Both the position numbers and the translations under genes were made by a program. A stretch of 64,000 nucleotides of DNA from NCBI GenBank assembly GCA_001683735.1, contig LUGG01000002.1, positions 868,001 to 932,000 on the forward strand, given 5' to 3'. The stretch is from Grifola frondosa (Eukaryota > Basidiomycota > Agaricomycetes > Polyporales > Grifolaceae). The notes beneath the pieces are model-generated. The model was not told the DNA's origin and did no database searches. It saw nothing but the letters and a program-made list of their open reading frames with translations. Positions 35,230-46,058 of the stretch are shown here, in pieces; positions within the stretch are counted from its first letter, which is position 1, and each line of letters begins with the position of its first letter.

Positions 35230-36011
35230 TGTCGATTTCCTTATCGGGCAGCAGCCTACTTAATCCTGTCCCAAAGCTTATTGTGGACAATTATCATGAT
35301 TGGAAATTCGCAATTTCCATGGTCTTGTGAAGGCTTGGCTGCTGGGATATCACAACAGGAAAAGTTGACAAGTCCAAGTTGAAGACGGAGGAGTTGAGCG
35401 ACTATGCAGCAAAGGCAGAGCAGGCGCTTATGGCGATAGGTCTCACGGTCGATCCGAGCCAGTATGGCTACATCCAGGATAGTGCCGATGGTCCGGCAGC
35501 ATGGGCAGCGCTTGCCGGCGTCTACGAGAAGAATTCCCATGCTAATCGAATCGCACTGAAGAGGCAATTCTTCAATTTCAGACATGATACCGAGCGACCA
35601 ATTCGTGATTACATAAGCAGCATTACCGATCTCGCGGCGCGACTCAAGTCCATCGGAGTCAAACTTTTGGATGAGGATATTACAGATGTCCTTATTTTTA
35701 ATCTTAGAGAAAGTTGGTCGAATATTGCGGGAACACTCACGGCATCAAAGGAGGAGATGAAAATTGCAGATGTCATGGGAGCATTAGTCGACGAGGAAGG
35801 TTGGCGAGGAGGCACAAACCATGAGGTGGCGGAGGCGCTAATTGCCAAAAAGGGAAATACCATTTCCCGGGGGAGCTGACCGTGGAAGTGTGACATCAAA
35901 TGTTACACTTGCGGCAAGAAAGGTCACATCTTGCGTGACTGCCCAAATCGACAGACAAATGATTCACAGCAAACAAACCTTATAATTGCTGATGATGATT
36001 ACATATTTTAG
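35230..36011 (+). pseudogene. Gag protein of the LTR element (two in-frame stops)
   Basis: Reads from ATG 35230 (MSISLSGSSLLNPVPK) in one frame to a stop at about 36011, with in-frame TGA at 35328-35330 and 35877-35879. The middle carries the copia Gag (UBN2-like) features AWAALAGVYEKNSHANRIAL, LKRQFFNFRHD and YISSITDLAARLKSIG. The C-terminus has one CCHC zinc knuckle, C-YT-C-GKKG-H-ILRD-C. There is no protease, integrase or reverse transcriptase. The element must have moved with enzymes from an autonomous relative. Confidence 0.8.
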
Positions 36012-36199
36012 GGTGGAAACGAAATTAGGGTTAGGAATTTGGGATTTAGGGTTTACCGTTGGAGCAGGTGCTCTGTTGTAATGGTCAGGTGACCCAGTGG
36101 AATGGTAGCAGGTGCTCTTCCATTGTGAGCAGGTAGCTCTTACAACATTTGGAAGGATTTATGGGAGGTGGCATATGGAGATGCCGTCTTGCGGGGGAG

Positions 36200-36408
36200 T
36201 GTTGGAATTGGGCGGAGAGGCCCAATCCGGCATCTCCGAGAAGGTTATTGAATGTTCGGGTTAGGAGCTGAGTAAGCGATAGAATATTAAGTATTATCTA
36301 GTAAGTTCTGGATACAAGAGTCTGTATGTATATAAGCAGGGGATTTCCCTGCAAACTATATAGAACTATACATAATATTTCCCCCATCCGGACAGCGCAG
36401 TTGCAACA
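36200..36408 (+). repeat. Right LTR of the gag-only element
   Basis: 209 bp, nearly identical to the left LTR. The GGGAG duplication follows. Confidence 0.9.
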
Positions 36409-38130
36409 GGGAGCCTGTGTGGGCATACTGCCGGAGGACGACTCGCTGAGTTGCTGTGCCGCTACAAGGAATTGTCCATGGAACCACGATAACAAAGTAT
36501 CAACGAGCTCATTCAAAGGGCTGTGCGGAATCTGATCATCGCCAGTAAAGCAGAGTATTTTGTCATTGGACAACTGGATGTTGCCACTTTCGACCGCCTG
36601 TCACTTGGGTTGTCCACAAATATACTCACCGCCCATAAACGTGAAGCCATCGAAGAAGTCTTGGATGAAATTTGCGATGTCCACACAATTGTGCTTGAGG
36701 TATCGGACTCCGAAGTAGAGCAGCACATAAAAGAATGATTCGAGTTCATCCTGGATCGTCGGCCATGACTTAACGGTGAGGATGTTTGTTGACATGAACT
36801 GCCAGGTTCCCTGTCAAGAACATCAGTAAGATGAACACGATGATACAAAAAAGTAATCGTCTCACTATACATCCGGCCCTCTGAGCATCTTCGGCTGTTC
36901 CTGGCTGGACGATGGGCTCCGAAAGCTCCCAATCGTTCAAGAGCCCCTTCCACAACCATTTCTTGGAGCCATCGTTGTACATAACTTCATCGGGGAACAT
37001 GAACATCCATCCAGAACTGATGTTTTGGTGGAGAACATGGGCAATATTAACCGCATCATCGTGAGCTATAGAATATGAGTCAGCGTACGATCCCATGCCT
37101 CTCGATTGACAACTTACCAACGAGACAATCATATATATACTTGACCAGGTCACAGCCACTTTCAAATTCGTCCAAAGGCTTCCCGACTTCCTCCTCGACC
37201 ATATGGTAGTGGACAAGTTTTGACGGTCGCCCGTCGAGTCGTCACTAATAAAGGCACTTTGAAGGCCAGGCGACACAGTAGCCTTCCAGACAGCCTGCAT
37301 GATCTGCATACCCACATCTCTGTGACAGACCAGAGTGGGGAACATTTTGGACCTTACAACGGTTCAAGTATGTCAAGGTTTCACCCTCAGAGTGAGGCGC
37401 ATTGGCACGCAGTGAATGCCCATACTCGACCTGGTCCTGATCCTCATCGCATTGCATCTTCTTGTCTTCATCCAGAAGGTTAGAGTCGTATCGCCACATG
37501 TCCTTGAGGTGCACGAACATCTTGTCCTGAACATCGAGGGCCACATAGCTCCGAGCGCCATGACCAACTAGACCAGGTGTGACATGTCGCGGCTTCCCTA
37601 CCAGAAAGTAGCATGTTCCCTTCTTTTCGTCTTCAACCGATAGTTTGTATCGAGGCACATTACCGTCGAGCGACTGCTTGAACAGCTCTCGGATGTAATC
37701 AAATGGGTATGGTAGCTCTTCCTCCGCCTTCTCGTCCATCAGCTGGTAAATTTCGGTAGTAGGCTTTAGAAGCTGGGCGGTGGGGTCAAATCCTCGAACC
37801 TCGTCCGTGGCATGCGCGAATTGCCAGAAGAATTCTCCCAGGATCTCGGGGTTCTTCTTGATGTCGAATTTGTCTGTGACGATTGTGCCAGAGTGGTCCC
37901 ATCGAATGAGTCGCGTGAATCTGTGCATCACTAGGACGGAATAGAGGTGTGTGCGTTGTTGCTGGTTGATGGTGGCCTCCGCATATGCGATGAGCTGTCC
38001 TCGAATTTTGCCCTTATAGTCTGTATTGATTTCGAATGGGCTGTCCTCGTCGTCACTGAACGGGTCATCAGTCTCGCCACCCCTCTTGAACTCGACCCAC
38101 ATCTGTGGCTGGGCCTGGTGGCACTGGCCG

Positions 38131-41100
38131 AGCACCCCTAATGCTCCCCCTTCCCCGACACATCACGTGATATAACAAATATTTGTTCCGAGTGGCTGAG
38201 CCAGAATTAAATTCATAAATTTCATCGAGTAATTGGATAAGTAAATATAATACAACTAATTAAGTCGAACGCGGGCGCGGGCGATAAAACATAGCATTTG
38301 TGCAGGTTGAGTCCCACGTATTAGGTGTCAGGCCTCTGGTCGAATGAAAGGCCTTCTCTTTCCTTCGCAAATTCCGAGCCAGTCAAAGAGTGCCAGCGCC
38401 TTCGCGTTCCACAACATCTAGCATACAGTGATCATTGAATTGGATCTGATACTCCAGACCATTGGCCAAGTCCTTAAAAAGCTCGATTGCTTCACTGATT
38501 CACTCACGGAATGTACCCCGCTGCCCAACGTCAACCAGTGCTGACTCCGAATCTGAATCATCTACATTATCATCATGTGGTGGTGCAGATCCTTCACGAA
38601 GATTTGAGGCTGCTTCTGCCGACAGCTCATTGGCCGCTGACAGGTTCATTGCAGCAGCAGCATTGGGAATGATGCCATTGAGGGATTAAGGAAGTATGAG
38701 ACCAAATGGAATGGTTCGATTTCGAGTGACCTCCAAGAAGAACGATTAACAGGGTGTACTGCATGAACAAGATGTTTGCAGATGAGGAATCGACTTGTGC
38801 TGAAGTAAGCACAGGTGCATACCCATCTGTAAGGGTCTGGCCTATATTTAGGGTTGAGCGGGAGCTTGTACGGTGCGTTTTCGCAGTGTTTCCATTTGCG
38901 CTTGAATGACTTGTGCCAGTCAGCAAGCTCACGAAATCGACCAATGTCATTGAGGCATATATCCAACTTTCGTAGTATGTTGGCGCTAGCTTGACAACAA
39001 GAATCCACACTAACAAATCAATCCGAGGCTGGTGGAAATGATTTAAGAAGTCGTGCTTGATTCGTCGCCAGCTATCAAACGATCAGCACGCCTTATGACA
39101 CCAAGTCTAGAAATCACTCACTGGCTCTCAAGCAGCATGGTGGTCTTCAGCCATGGAATCCGAGGGTCTGGTGCGCGTGCCCACAATTCCCAACGTCCTC
39201 TTCGATACCAATTCTCCCATAGGTATGCCCAAACCTCTCGAAGATCCTGCTGAACACAATAGGCATAAACTTCTTTGACAGCCCACTCTCGAATACCCTC
39301 TGGGCTAGGATGTGAGTAGCCCGGTATCAATGGATGGGCACAGAAGTGCCTCTCCATCATGTTGATCAGTGGTTCACGGAATTCCTCTGGGCAAAAGGTG
39401 CGTCTGCTGGCCTCTTCAGTCTCACCAGAACCTATAGCAGCAGCAGATGGCTTAGATACTATGTCCACTGCTGTTGCTATCTGTCTAGGGGGGATTTTGA
39501 TTGTCCCCGGACGGACTGACAGCGGATTTTTCTCTGTCAGACCATCTGCACTCACAGCAATAGGAGCTTGTGGCTCTCCAGTAGTATTTGCCATGACACA
39601 GGGTGCGAGTGTTGGAGCGAGAGGGTCTGAGGGAAATGAGGATGGTGGTGGAAGCTGCTGCATAGACAGCGGCACACGAATGCGTAGGTGGACAGCATTG
39701 ACACTTTGTTTCCCAGGATGATCTTCAGCTTGAACTGGCCGTGTGTCTCGTATACCGCCTTCATGCTCGCTAGCATCGGCCTGTCCCACGGGCACAAAGG
39801 AGGGGGAAATGAAAGGAAAATCATTGTGTGCACGATGTGCATCATATGGTGAGGTCAACAGCTTGTTCTTGCTAAACCGTTGACGCACTGCCCGTCGCAA
39901 GTGCCACCAGCAAAGCTGAAGCTTAACAGGCCATACTTCACGTGCCATTCCTATCTCCCCCATGTCCTTATCAAGGTGTACAAACATCGGTTGCATGCCA
40001 TACTCGTCCCGGACATGTTCCACTCACACTTTGAGAGCATTTGTACGCTTGTGAACTTCTATGGAGGTCGCCGTCGAGAGCAAACAGTATGATAGTGGGA
40101 ATCCTGCATTGTCGTGTTCCGCCATGATACTGTACAACTCTAGATGCTTTGAATTGGTATTATCTGGCATCATCTGGTTAAGTGTATCAATCGGAGCGCT
40201 GACATAACAGACGTACAGGTGGCATCCAATCCAATCTCGACTATCTTTCCCCGCAGCTGCATGTTGATTCTCTTCATCCCCCAACAGATTTGCTCAACAC
40301 CGTCTTGCGTCTTCACCTCAAATACGTCAACATCATCTTTGAATTCCTCCAGAAGGGTCCTTGCGGATAACAGCTGTTCCGGATCTCGCTTCCAGAGGGT
40401 TTCGCTCATCTTCGTCCAAGCTGCATGTATTTGTTTTGCGGTCACATTCGGATGTGTTGCCTGGATCTGGTGAAGAAGCTCATTTGGCGTTGCCCATCCA
40501 ATATTGTCACGGATGACTTGGGCTGCGTCTGGGGTAAGGCGACATCATAATAGGGTACGTGTGCCATTTCGTGCTTGATATAGATGCTGACGAGAAGTTG
40601 GTTTTCGGCAGATGCTGCAGTTTTACATGTAACCAGCAGTTTGCTGTTACAGCAGAAACGGTGCATGCCGGGATTGTCACGGTGCATCGGACCACTATTC
40701 CTGTTTGTTCTATATGCTTTCCGATGTGCCTCATCTTGTGAACACCACAGGCAGATTTTGTGTCCAGTCTTGAGCTTTTCGTGATCATGTACCCTTCATA
40801 AGTTGGTAAGTTTGATCCTTTGCACCTTCTAGTCATCAATACTCACGTAAATCTGTATCCGGTGACCTGCCAAACCTCGCATGCAGTCATCTGTGCTCGC
40901 TCCCTACAGTCAACCATAGAATCAATCGGGATTTGATAGGCGCCTCAAAAGGAGACTCTGGGATGCTTGAAGTGGCTTCGCAATGCTTCCATCAAGCCGT
41001 GGGCATCTTCGTATATTGCCAACTACTTATTGGTAAGTCACATTATTAATCAGTCAGATGGACAAGCACTTACTGGACCACCTTCTCCATCGGTTTTCGA

Positions 41101-41478
41101 ATTTTCATTACCCGGGCCCAGCCTTTCAGACCCATCTCCCGCTGTCTTCAGTGCTTTTTCCTTTGCCCGTTTATTCTCTTGATAGACCCTGTCACGTTCC
41201 CGACACTTTTCGCATCGTTTGTACTTGCTATCAGCCACGACATTTTTGCAATGACTAGTAGAACAGATTCTTGGAGTATTGGGCAAGTTGCTCATTGTGA
41301 GGTGGAAGAAAGATGAAAGACACACAATTGAGCCACATATAGTTAAGTCAACATGTCACTGAGCCACACAGGTATAAAATATATTTTATAATCGAGAACT
41401 TGCGGCGTTGAGGATAAGTCATTGAGTGGCTCAACATATCACGTGATGTGTCGGGGACGGGGGAGCACTGGGTCAGCT
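38131..41478 (-). mobile_element. Mutator-like element (MULE) in FunK1 copy B
   Basis: 3348 bp, flanked by a perfect 9-bp duplication CACTGGCCG (38122-38130 and 41479-41487), the size expected for MULEs. Terminal inverted repeats of about 43 bp begin AGC and share TGCTCCCCC, then TCCCCGACACATCACGTGAT. The interior codes for a MULE transposase with a SWIM zinc finger. The surrounding kinase sequence is continuous when the element is removed. Confidence 0.92.
38640..40840 (-). pseudogene. MULE transposase with SWIM zinc finger, inactivated
   Basis: Read leftward. A DNA-binding N-terminal part includes HEMAHVPYYDV, then LTPDAAQVIRDNIGWATPNE and VTAKQIHAAWTKMSETLW. The DDE core includes the first Asp in EIGLDAT, SIMAEHDNAGFPLSYCLLST, and the second Asp in VHLDKDMGEI followed by LQLCWWHLRRAVRQRF. 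A C-terminal SWIM finger reads WVCTCAYFSTSRFLICKH near 38800. An intron of about 57 nt follows DATY, and another follows MLLESQ. Damage: an in-frame TGA (40024-40026) replaces an expected Trp before VEHVRDEYG. Single-base frame losses appear near 40555 and near 38970. It is therefore a dead copy unless the indels are sequencing errors. Confidence 0.85.
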
Positions 41479-41905
41479 CACTGGCCGTCTTTGGGAGACT
41501 CCACCGACTTGCACAATACGATCCCCAATTGATTCTTGGCACGATAGTTGGGGTCATCACAGGATTGAAACATGTAGCCCGGACAAACCTCTCATTCTAT
41601 AAGTGCGTCACGCTGGACAGATTATCAGCGGTCAACAAAATGGTTTAATAATGGCGGTGGCACTCACGATAACTGACCATAACTTGATATAGGGCACTTC
41701 TTCATCGGGTATTTTGCTGAACATGCCATCCCAGCAAGGTTGTTGGGACAGCAAGTTCTCCGACTGAATTGTGTATACCAGCCAAGAAAGCCTGATGGTC
41801 CGTCTTTGTCCAATTGTCACTCAACTCAAATGCCAGTGATCGCCATTGATCAGAACAGCAAGGTTTAAAGTTGAATAGTGGCTTGTAGAATGTCACCGGA
41901 GGCAT

Positions 41906-42910
41906 GTTGAGAAATGTGGTTCCTGGAATGTAGTGTTTGGTGGGATGAGAAGACTCACGTTTGATCACGGCACGGTTTATATACAGTGACAGCAGCCACA
42001 GTGGCGCAACTCAGAGTGGCTCATTTGTGGCACCTCCAACTATTCGGATTGCTTGGCGGGTCACTTATCTCTCTGGTTGGATTACTAGTCTCTCGTAGGC
42101 ATGTCATAATTTTTGTAATCTTGCGAGGGATGGAATGGATCACTTACCATTACAGACTCAGACTATGTGCGCTGTAATACGACAGACGCCATCAGCCGAG
42201 TGAGTAGGCACAAAGCAACAATTAGGGACTCGCAGAAACATCTTGCCAGTGGGGTAAGTCATGGATATCACTCACGCACATTTGCCCAGAGCGACATCCA
42301 CCTGCGCTCAATAGTCACACTCTGGCTAGTGTCGCGGATCTGACAACACGGCATCACTCGCGCGTACATCGATGACTACATCCAACAAGCTGGCTCGAAC
42401 AGCATGCACACACTGTCCGCAAGTTCGTCGTCTCCCTTCACTCCCGATACTTGATTTTATGCATCGGTTTCATCGCAGCCGCAAGAGTATAAAGTCCAAC
42501 TTGCAGTCGGGCAAGATCTGAATTGGGTGTTCCCAAATGGTGTACCGGGTCCTTTTGCAACCTTTCGACCCGCGAAAGTTATATAATATTATAGTCATGC
42601 AATGAAATTAGTGTGTCAAACCTGATGATAGTAGGAGGCTCTCAGTAAGTGATGAATAATTTTTATCGTACATGAATGTAGAAGCAGCTGGGTGGCGTAA
42701 TGAGTTACCCCTGCAGTTTCCGGGGTCCCCATTCTGCGTCTGAGGATTCTTGAAGCTTGAACATATGAACTGCACTGTCCTCGGCGCCCTTGAGAAGAGA
42801 AATGCAATTATGGGTGAATATATTTTCTATCCTACAATGGCCCGACGATAGCACACTCCTCAGAAGGTGTACGAGATACAAGCAATAAAGTCAGAATACA
42901 TGATGGGAGA
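41906..42910. other. Spacer between FunK1 copies B and C
   Basis: Promoter side of copy B and 3' flank of copy C. No supported gene. Confidence 0.4.
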
Positions 42911-44314
42911 CTATAATATAGTGAGAGCGATAAATATGACTGGATGCGCTGAACTCGTGAATGGTGCTATATCAATCAACTCGCGACGGGAGGAGAAGGC
43001 ATCCATCGAAGAAGTATACGGCATCGGATCCATACTAGATGGCGAGCGGCGATCGGAATGCAGAGACTTGGGACTACCCTCCCTATGACGTTTCCTTCTT
43101 GTTCTTGGAAAGTATTCCCCATCTGAGTCAGCAAGAACATCCCGCTGCCGTTTCGCCTTCTTGTTGCAGTCCTTGCTCTTGCGTGTCCTCGTGGAGCTGT
43201 AGTCCTTGGGTAATTGATCTCCAAACTTGTCTTTGACTGGCCAATCATCACGAATGATATATTCCCATAACAGTTCGCGCATTGCGCGGTGGCTGTTGAG
43301 GTTGGTGGCATCCTCTCAGTATTGAGCAAGTGTCTGTTCGTCCACAGGGGCCTTGCCATGCTGCTGCGTACCGCTGGTGCCTACAGGATCTTGCTTCTTG
43401 AAACGAGAATATTTGTTACGCGACTGGCCTGCAGCAGGAGCCTGCATGAGTGTACTGCCGGAGGATGACTGGTCAACTTGCTGCACCACTACAAACCATT
43501 GTGCATGGAACCACGATAACAAAGTAGTAATGAGCTCGTTCAAAGGATTGTCCGGAATCCGATCATCGCCAGCAAAGAGGAGTATCTTGTCATTAGACAA
43601 TCGGATGTTGCCGCTTTCCGTTGCTTGTCGCTTGGTTTGTCCGCAGGTATATTCGCCACTGCTGAACGTGAAGTTGTCGAAGAAGTCTCGAATGAAACTT
43701 CCGACATCCACACAGTTATGCATGAGTAGCGGACTCCAAAGTAGAGAAGCACATAAAAGAATGACTCGAGTTCGACCTGAATTGTCGGTCGCTGGAATTT
43801 GTCGATGAGAATGTTTCTTGACATGAACTGCCAGGTTCCCTGAAGACAACATCTGTAAGGCATACGCAATGATCTAAGTAGAAGACAATCTCACCGTACG
43901 GCCAGCCCTTCGAGCATCTTCGGCTGTTCCTGGCTGAGCGATGGGCTTCGAAAGCTCCCAATCGTTCAAAAGCCCCTTCCATACCCATTCCTGTGAGCCA
44001 TCGTTGTATGTAACTTTGTCAGGGAACATGAGCATATTTCCAGAGCTGATATCTTGATGGAGAATACGGGCGACGTTTACCGCATCATCGTGAGCTGCTC
44101 AATGTAAGTCAGTGTACGAGCCGGCACTTATCAAATCACAACTTACCGATGACACAATCGTATATATACTTGACCAAATCGCAGCCTGATTCAAATTCGC
44201 CCAATGGCTTCCCGACCTCTTTTTCGACCATACGGTAGTGGATGAGTTTTGAAGGTGGAAAGCGCTTGTCGCCCTCCGAATCCTCACTAATACAGGCACT
44301 TCGAAGGCTCAGTG

Positions 44315-44695
44315 TAGTGTTGCCACGGCTTAGTCACACCTGTTTCAGCTTTTTAGATATTTTGACATGAGTTTTGCAGATAATGACATGATCTTAATTG
44401 AAATTAATAGCTAAGATGTATATGTATTTGAATGCAACACCACCATTTGCATAATTACCTTATATGTGTTTCAATTTCAGTTACATTGGTAAAAAAGCTG
44501 ACTACAAAGTCGAACTTTGCAATCGGCTTTTTGGCCATATCTCCATCAATACAAGGTATAACATTTTGATATGTGGCAAGATTATGCGGCTATATGTAGG
44601 CTACAAAATGAGTCTAAGAGCACTTTGATATCTGGAAAACTGCACAAGTTATGAGTCATATATCATTTAGGCCTGACTTAGCTGCAGCAACACTA
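44315..44695. mobile_element. hAT-type MITE in FunK1 copy C
   Basis: 381 bp with an 8-bp duplication GCTCAGTG (44307-44314 and 44696-44703). The inverted ends begin TAGTGTTGC and agree over about 20 of 27 bp. The interior is AT-rich and has no coding capacity. Copies A and B lack it. The 8-bp duplication fits the hAT superfamily. Confidence 0.85.
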
Positions 44696-45795
44696 GCTCA
44701 GTGGCATGTCCTTCCAAATGTCCTGTGTTACAGTGATCTGTGTACCCACATCTCCATGGCAAACTAGGGTGGGAATGTTTTGGACCTTGCAACGATTCAG
44801 GTAGGCCAAAATTTCCCCTTCCAAGTGAAGCTTGCACATTCCCAATGGGTGCCCATCATCCGTTGGCATCCACTCTTCTTCCTGCACCTCGTTGGGCTCT
44901 TTATCAGAGCGCTTCTCTTCGTCCTGATCCTCGTCCTCGTTGTGATCTTCATCATGTTCCTGGTCATGTTCCTCGTCCTGGTCCTGATTCTGCTCCTCGG
45001 GTTGGAGCTCTTCGTCCTGGACCACATCGTTCATGTGCTGTTCATTCGCCCCTGTTGGTGCTCCATCCTCGTCCAGAAGATCAGAGACATATCACCACTG
45101 GTCCTTGAGGTGCACGAACTTCACTTCCTTTATGTCCCATGCGACATAACTCCGAGTTCCACGGCCGACTAGACCAGGCGCAACACTCAGCGGCTTCCCG
45201 ACCAAGTAGTAACGAGTTTCCTTCTCCTCATCTTCGACAGTTAGATTGTACCGAGGCCAGTCATCGGCGAGCGATTTGTCGAACAACTCCCGAATATAAT
45301 CAAAAGGGCCATCTAGCGACATCTCCGCCATCTCGTCCATCAGCCGGTAAAACTTTGTACGAGGCCCCAGAAGCTGTGCGGAAGGGTCATATCCTTGCCC
45401 ATCATCCGTGGCATGCGCGAACTGCCAGAAGAACATGCTGAGAGTCTCGGGCTCCTCCAGGAGGTCGAACTTTTCGCTGATGACCGCGCCAGAGTGGTCC
45501 CATCGAATGAGCCGTGCAAAGTGGTGCATTACCAAGACAGAATAGAGGTGCGTGCGTTGTTGCTGATTCATGGCCATCTCTGCGTACACGATGAGCTGCC
45601 CCCGGATTTTGTTCTTGTGCATGGCATCGACTTCGAAAGCGCTGTCCTCGTCATCGCTCCATGGGTCGTCAGTGTTGCCATCCTTCTTCAACTCGATCCA
45701 TATCCATTGTAGTTCCCAGTGGGGCTGCCCATCCTTGGGCACCTCGTCGGACTTGTACATTGCGACATCCACCTTGTTGCGATCCTGGTCGTTCA

Positions 45796-46052
45796 TGTTG
45801 TGACCTATAACGAGTACAAACACTCTCAGTCGCGTTGTAACCGACTCAATTGCTGTAGCTAACCTATAACGAGTACAAACACTCTGGAAAGGAGGTAAGC
45901 TAATGTTGTCAATAGTAAGTAGTAGGATAATCTCACCTCAGTCGCGTTGTAACCGACTGAGGAATGTAAGAAGGAAAAGAGTCCGTATATGCTACATGTC
46001 CGTGTCACGTGATCGTATCAATGTCAGGCGCTAATCGGTCTATGTTTCGACA
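45796..46052 (-). repeat. 3' LTR of the copia element
   Basis: 257 bp. It contains an internal near-duplicate of CCTATAACGAGTACAAACAC about 70 bp apart, and two copies of CAGTCGCGTTGTAACCGACT. Confidence 0.9.
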
Positions 46053-46058
46053 CTCCCC

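Larger units (their letters stand above)
34940..36408 (+). mobile_element. Gag-only LTR retroelement (non-autonomous) in FunK1 copy B
   Basis: 1469 bp, flanked by the 5-bp duplication GGGAG (34935-34939 and 36409-36413). Two 209-bp LTRs start TGTTGG and end CAACA. The primer-binding site GGTTATGAGCCCTGCGC starts at 35149, and a polypurine GCGGGGGAG precedes the right LTR. The inside codes only for Gag. Sister kinase copy C shows the uninterrupted site. Confidence 0.92.
34600..41905 (-). pseudogene. FunK1-type fungal protein kinase, copy B (two transposon insertions, catalytic Asp lost)
   Basis: Starts near 41905 (MPPVTFYKPLFNFKP). The MULE 38131-41478 interrupts the segment before QPQMWVEFKRGGETDD. 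After that come YAEATINQQQRTHLYSVLV, RLIRWDHSGTIVTDKFD, GEFFWQFAHATDEVRGFD and VLVGK-type parts almost identical to copy A. Unlike A, it keeps the N-lobe and catalytic region, 37345-36770. There the catalytic loop reads VLHQNISSGWMFMF where copy C has LHQDISSGN, so the catalytic Asp and the following Asn are both changed. The GLLNDWELSEP segment (DFG-equivalent DWE) is kept. The C-lobe GTWQFMSTNIL and DELESFFYVLLYF follow. The gag-only LTR element 34940-36408 then splits the tail, and the end RDDWPVADKFGDQL lies near 34700. High identity with A implies a recent duplication. Confidence 0.85.

Noticed and set aside
39359..39721. Plus-strand open frame inside the MULE
   Set aside because: Antisense shadow of the transposase linker region.
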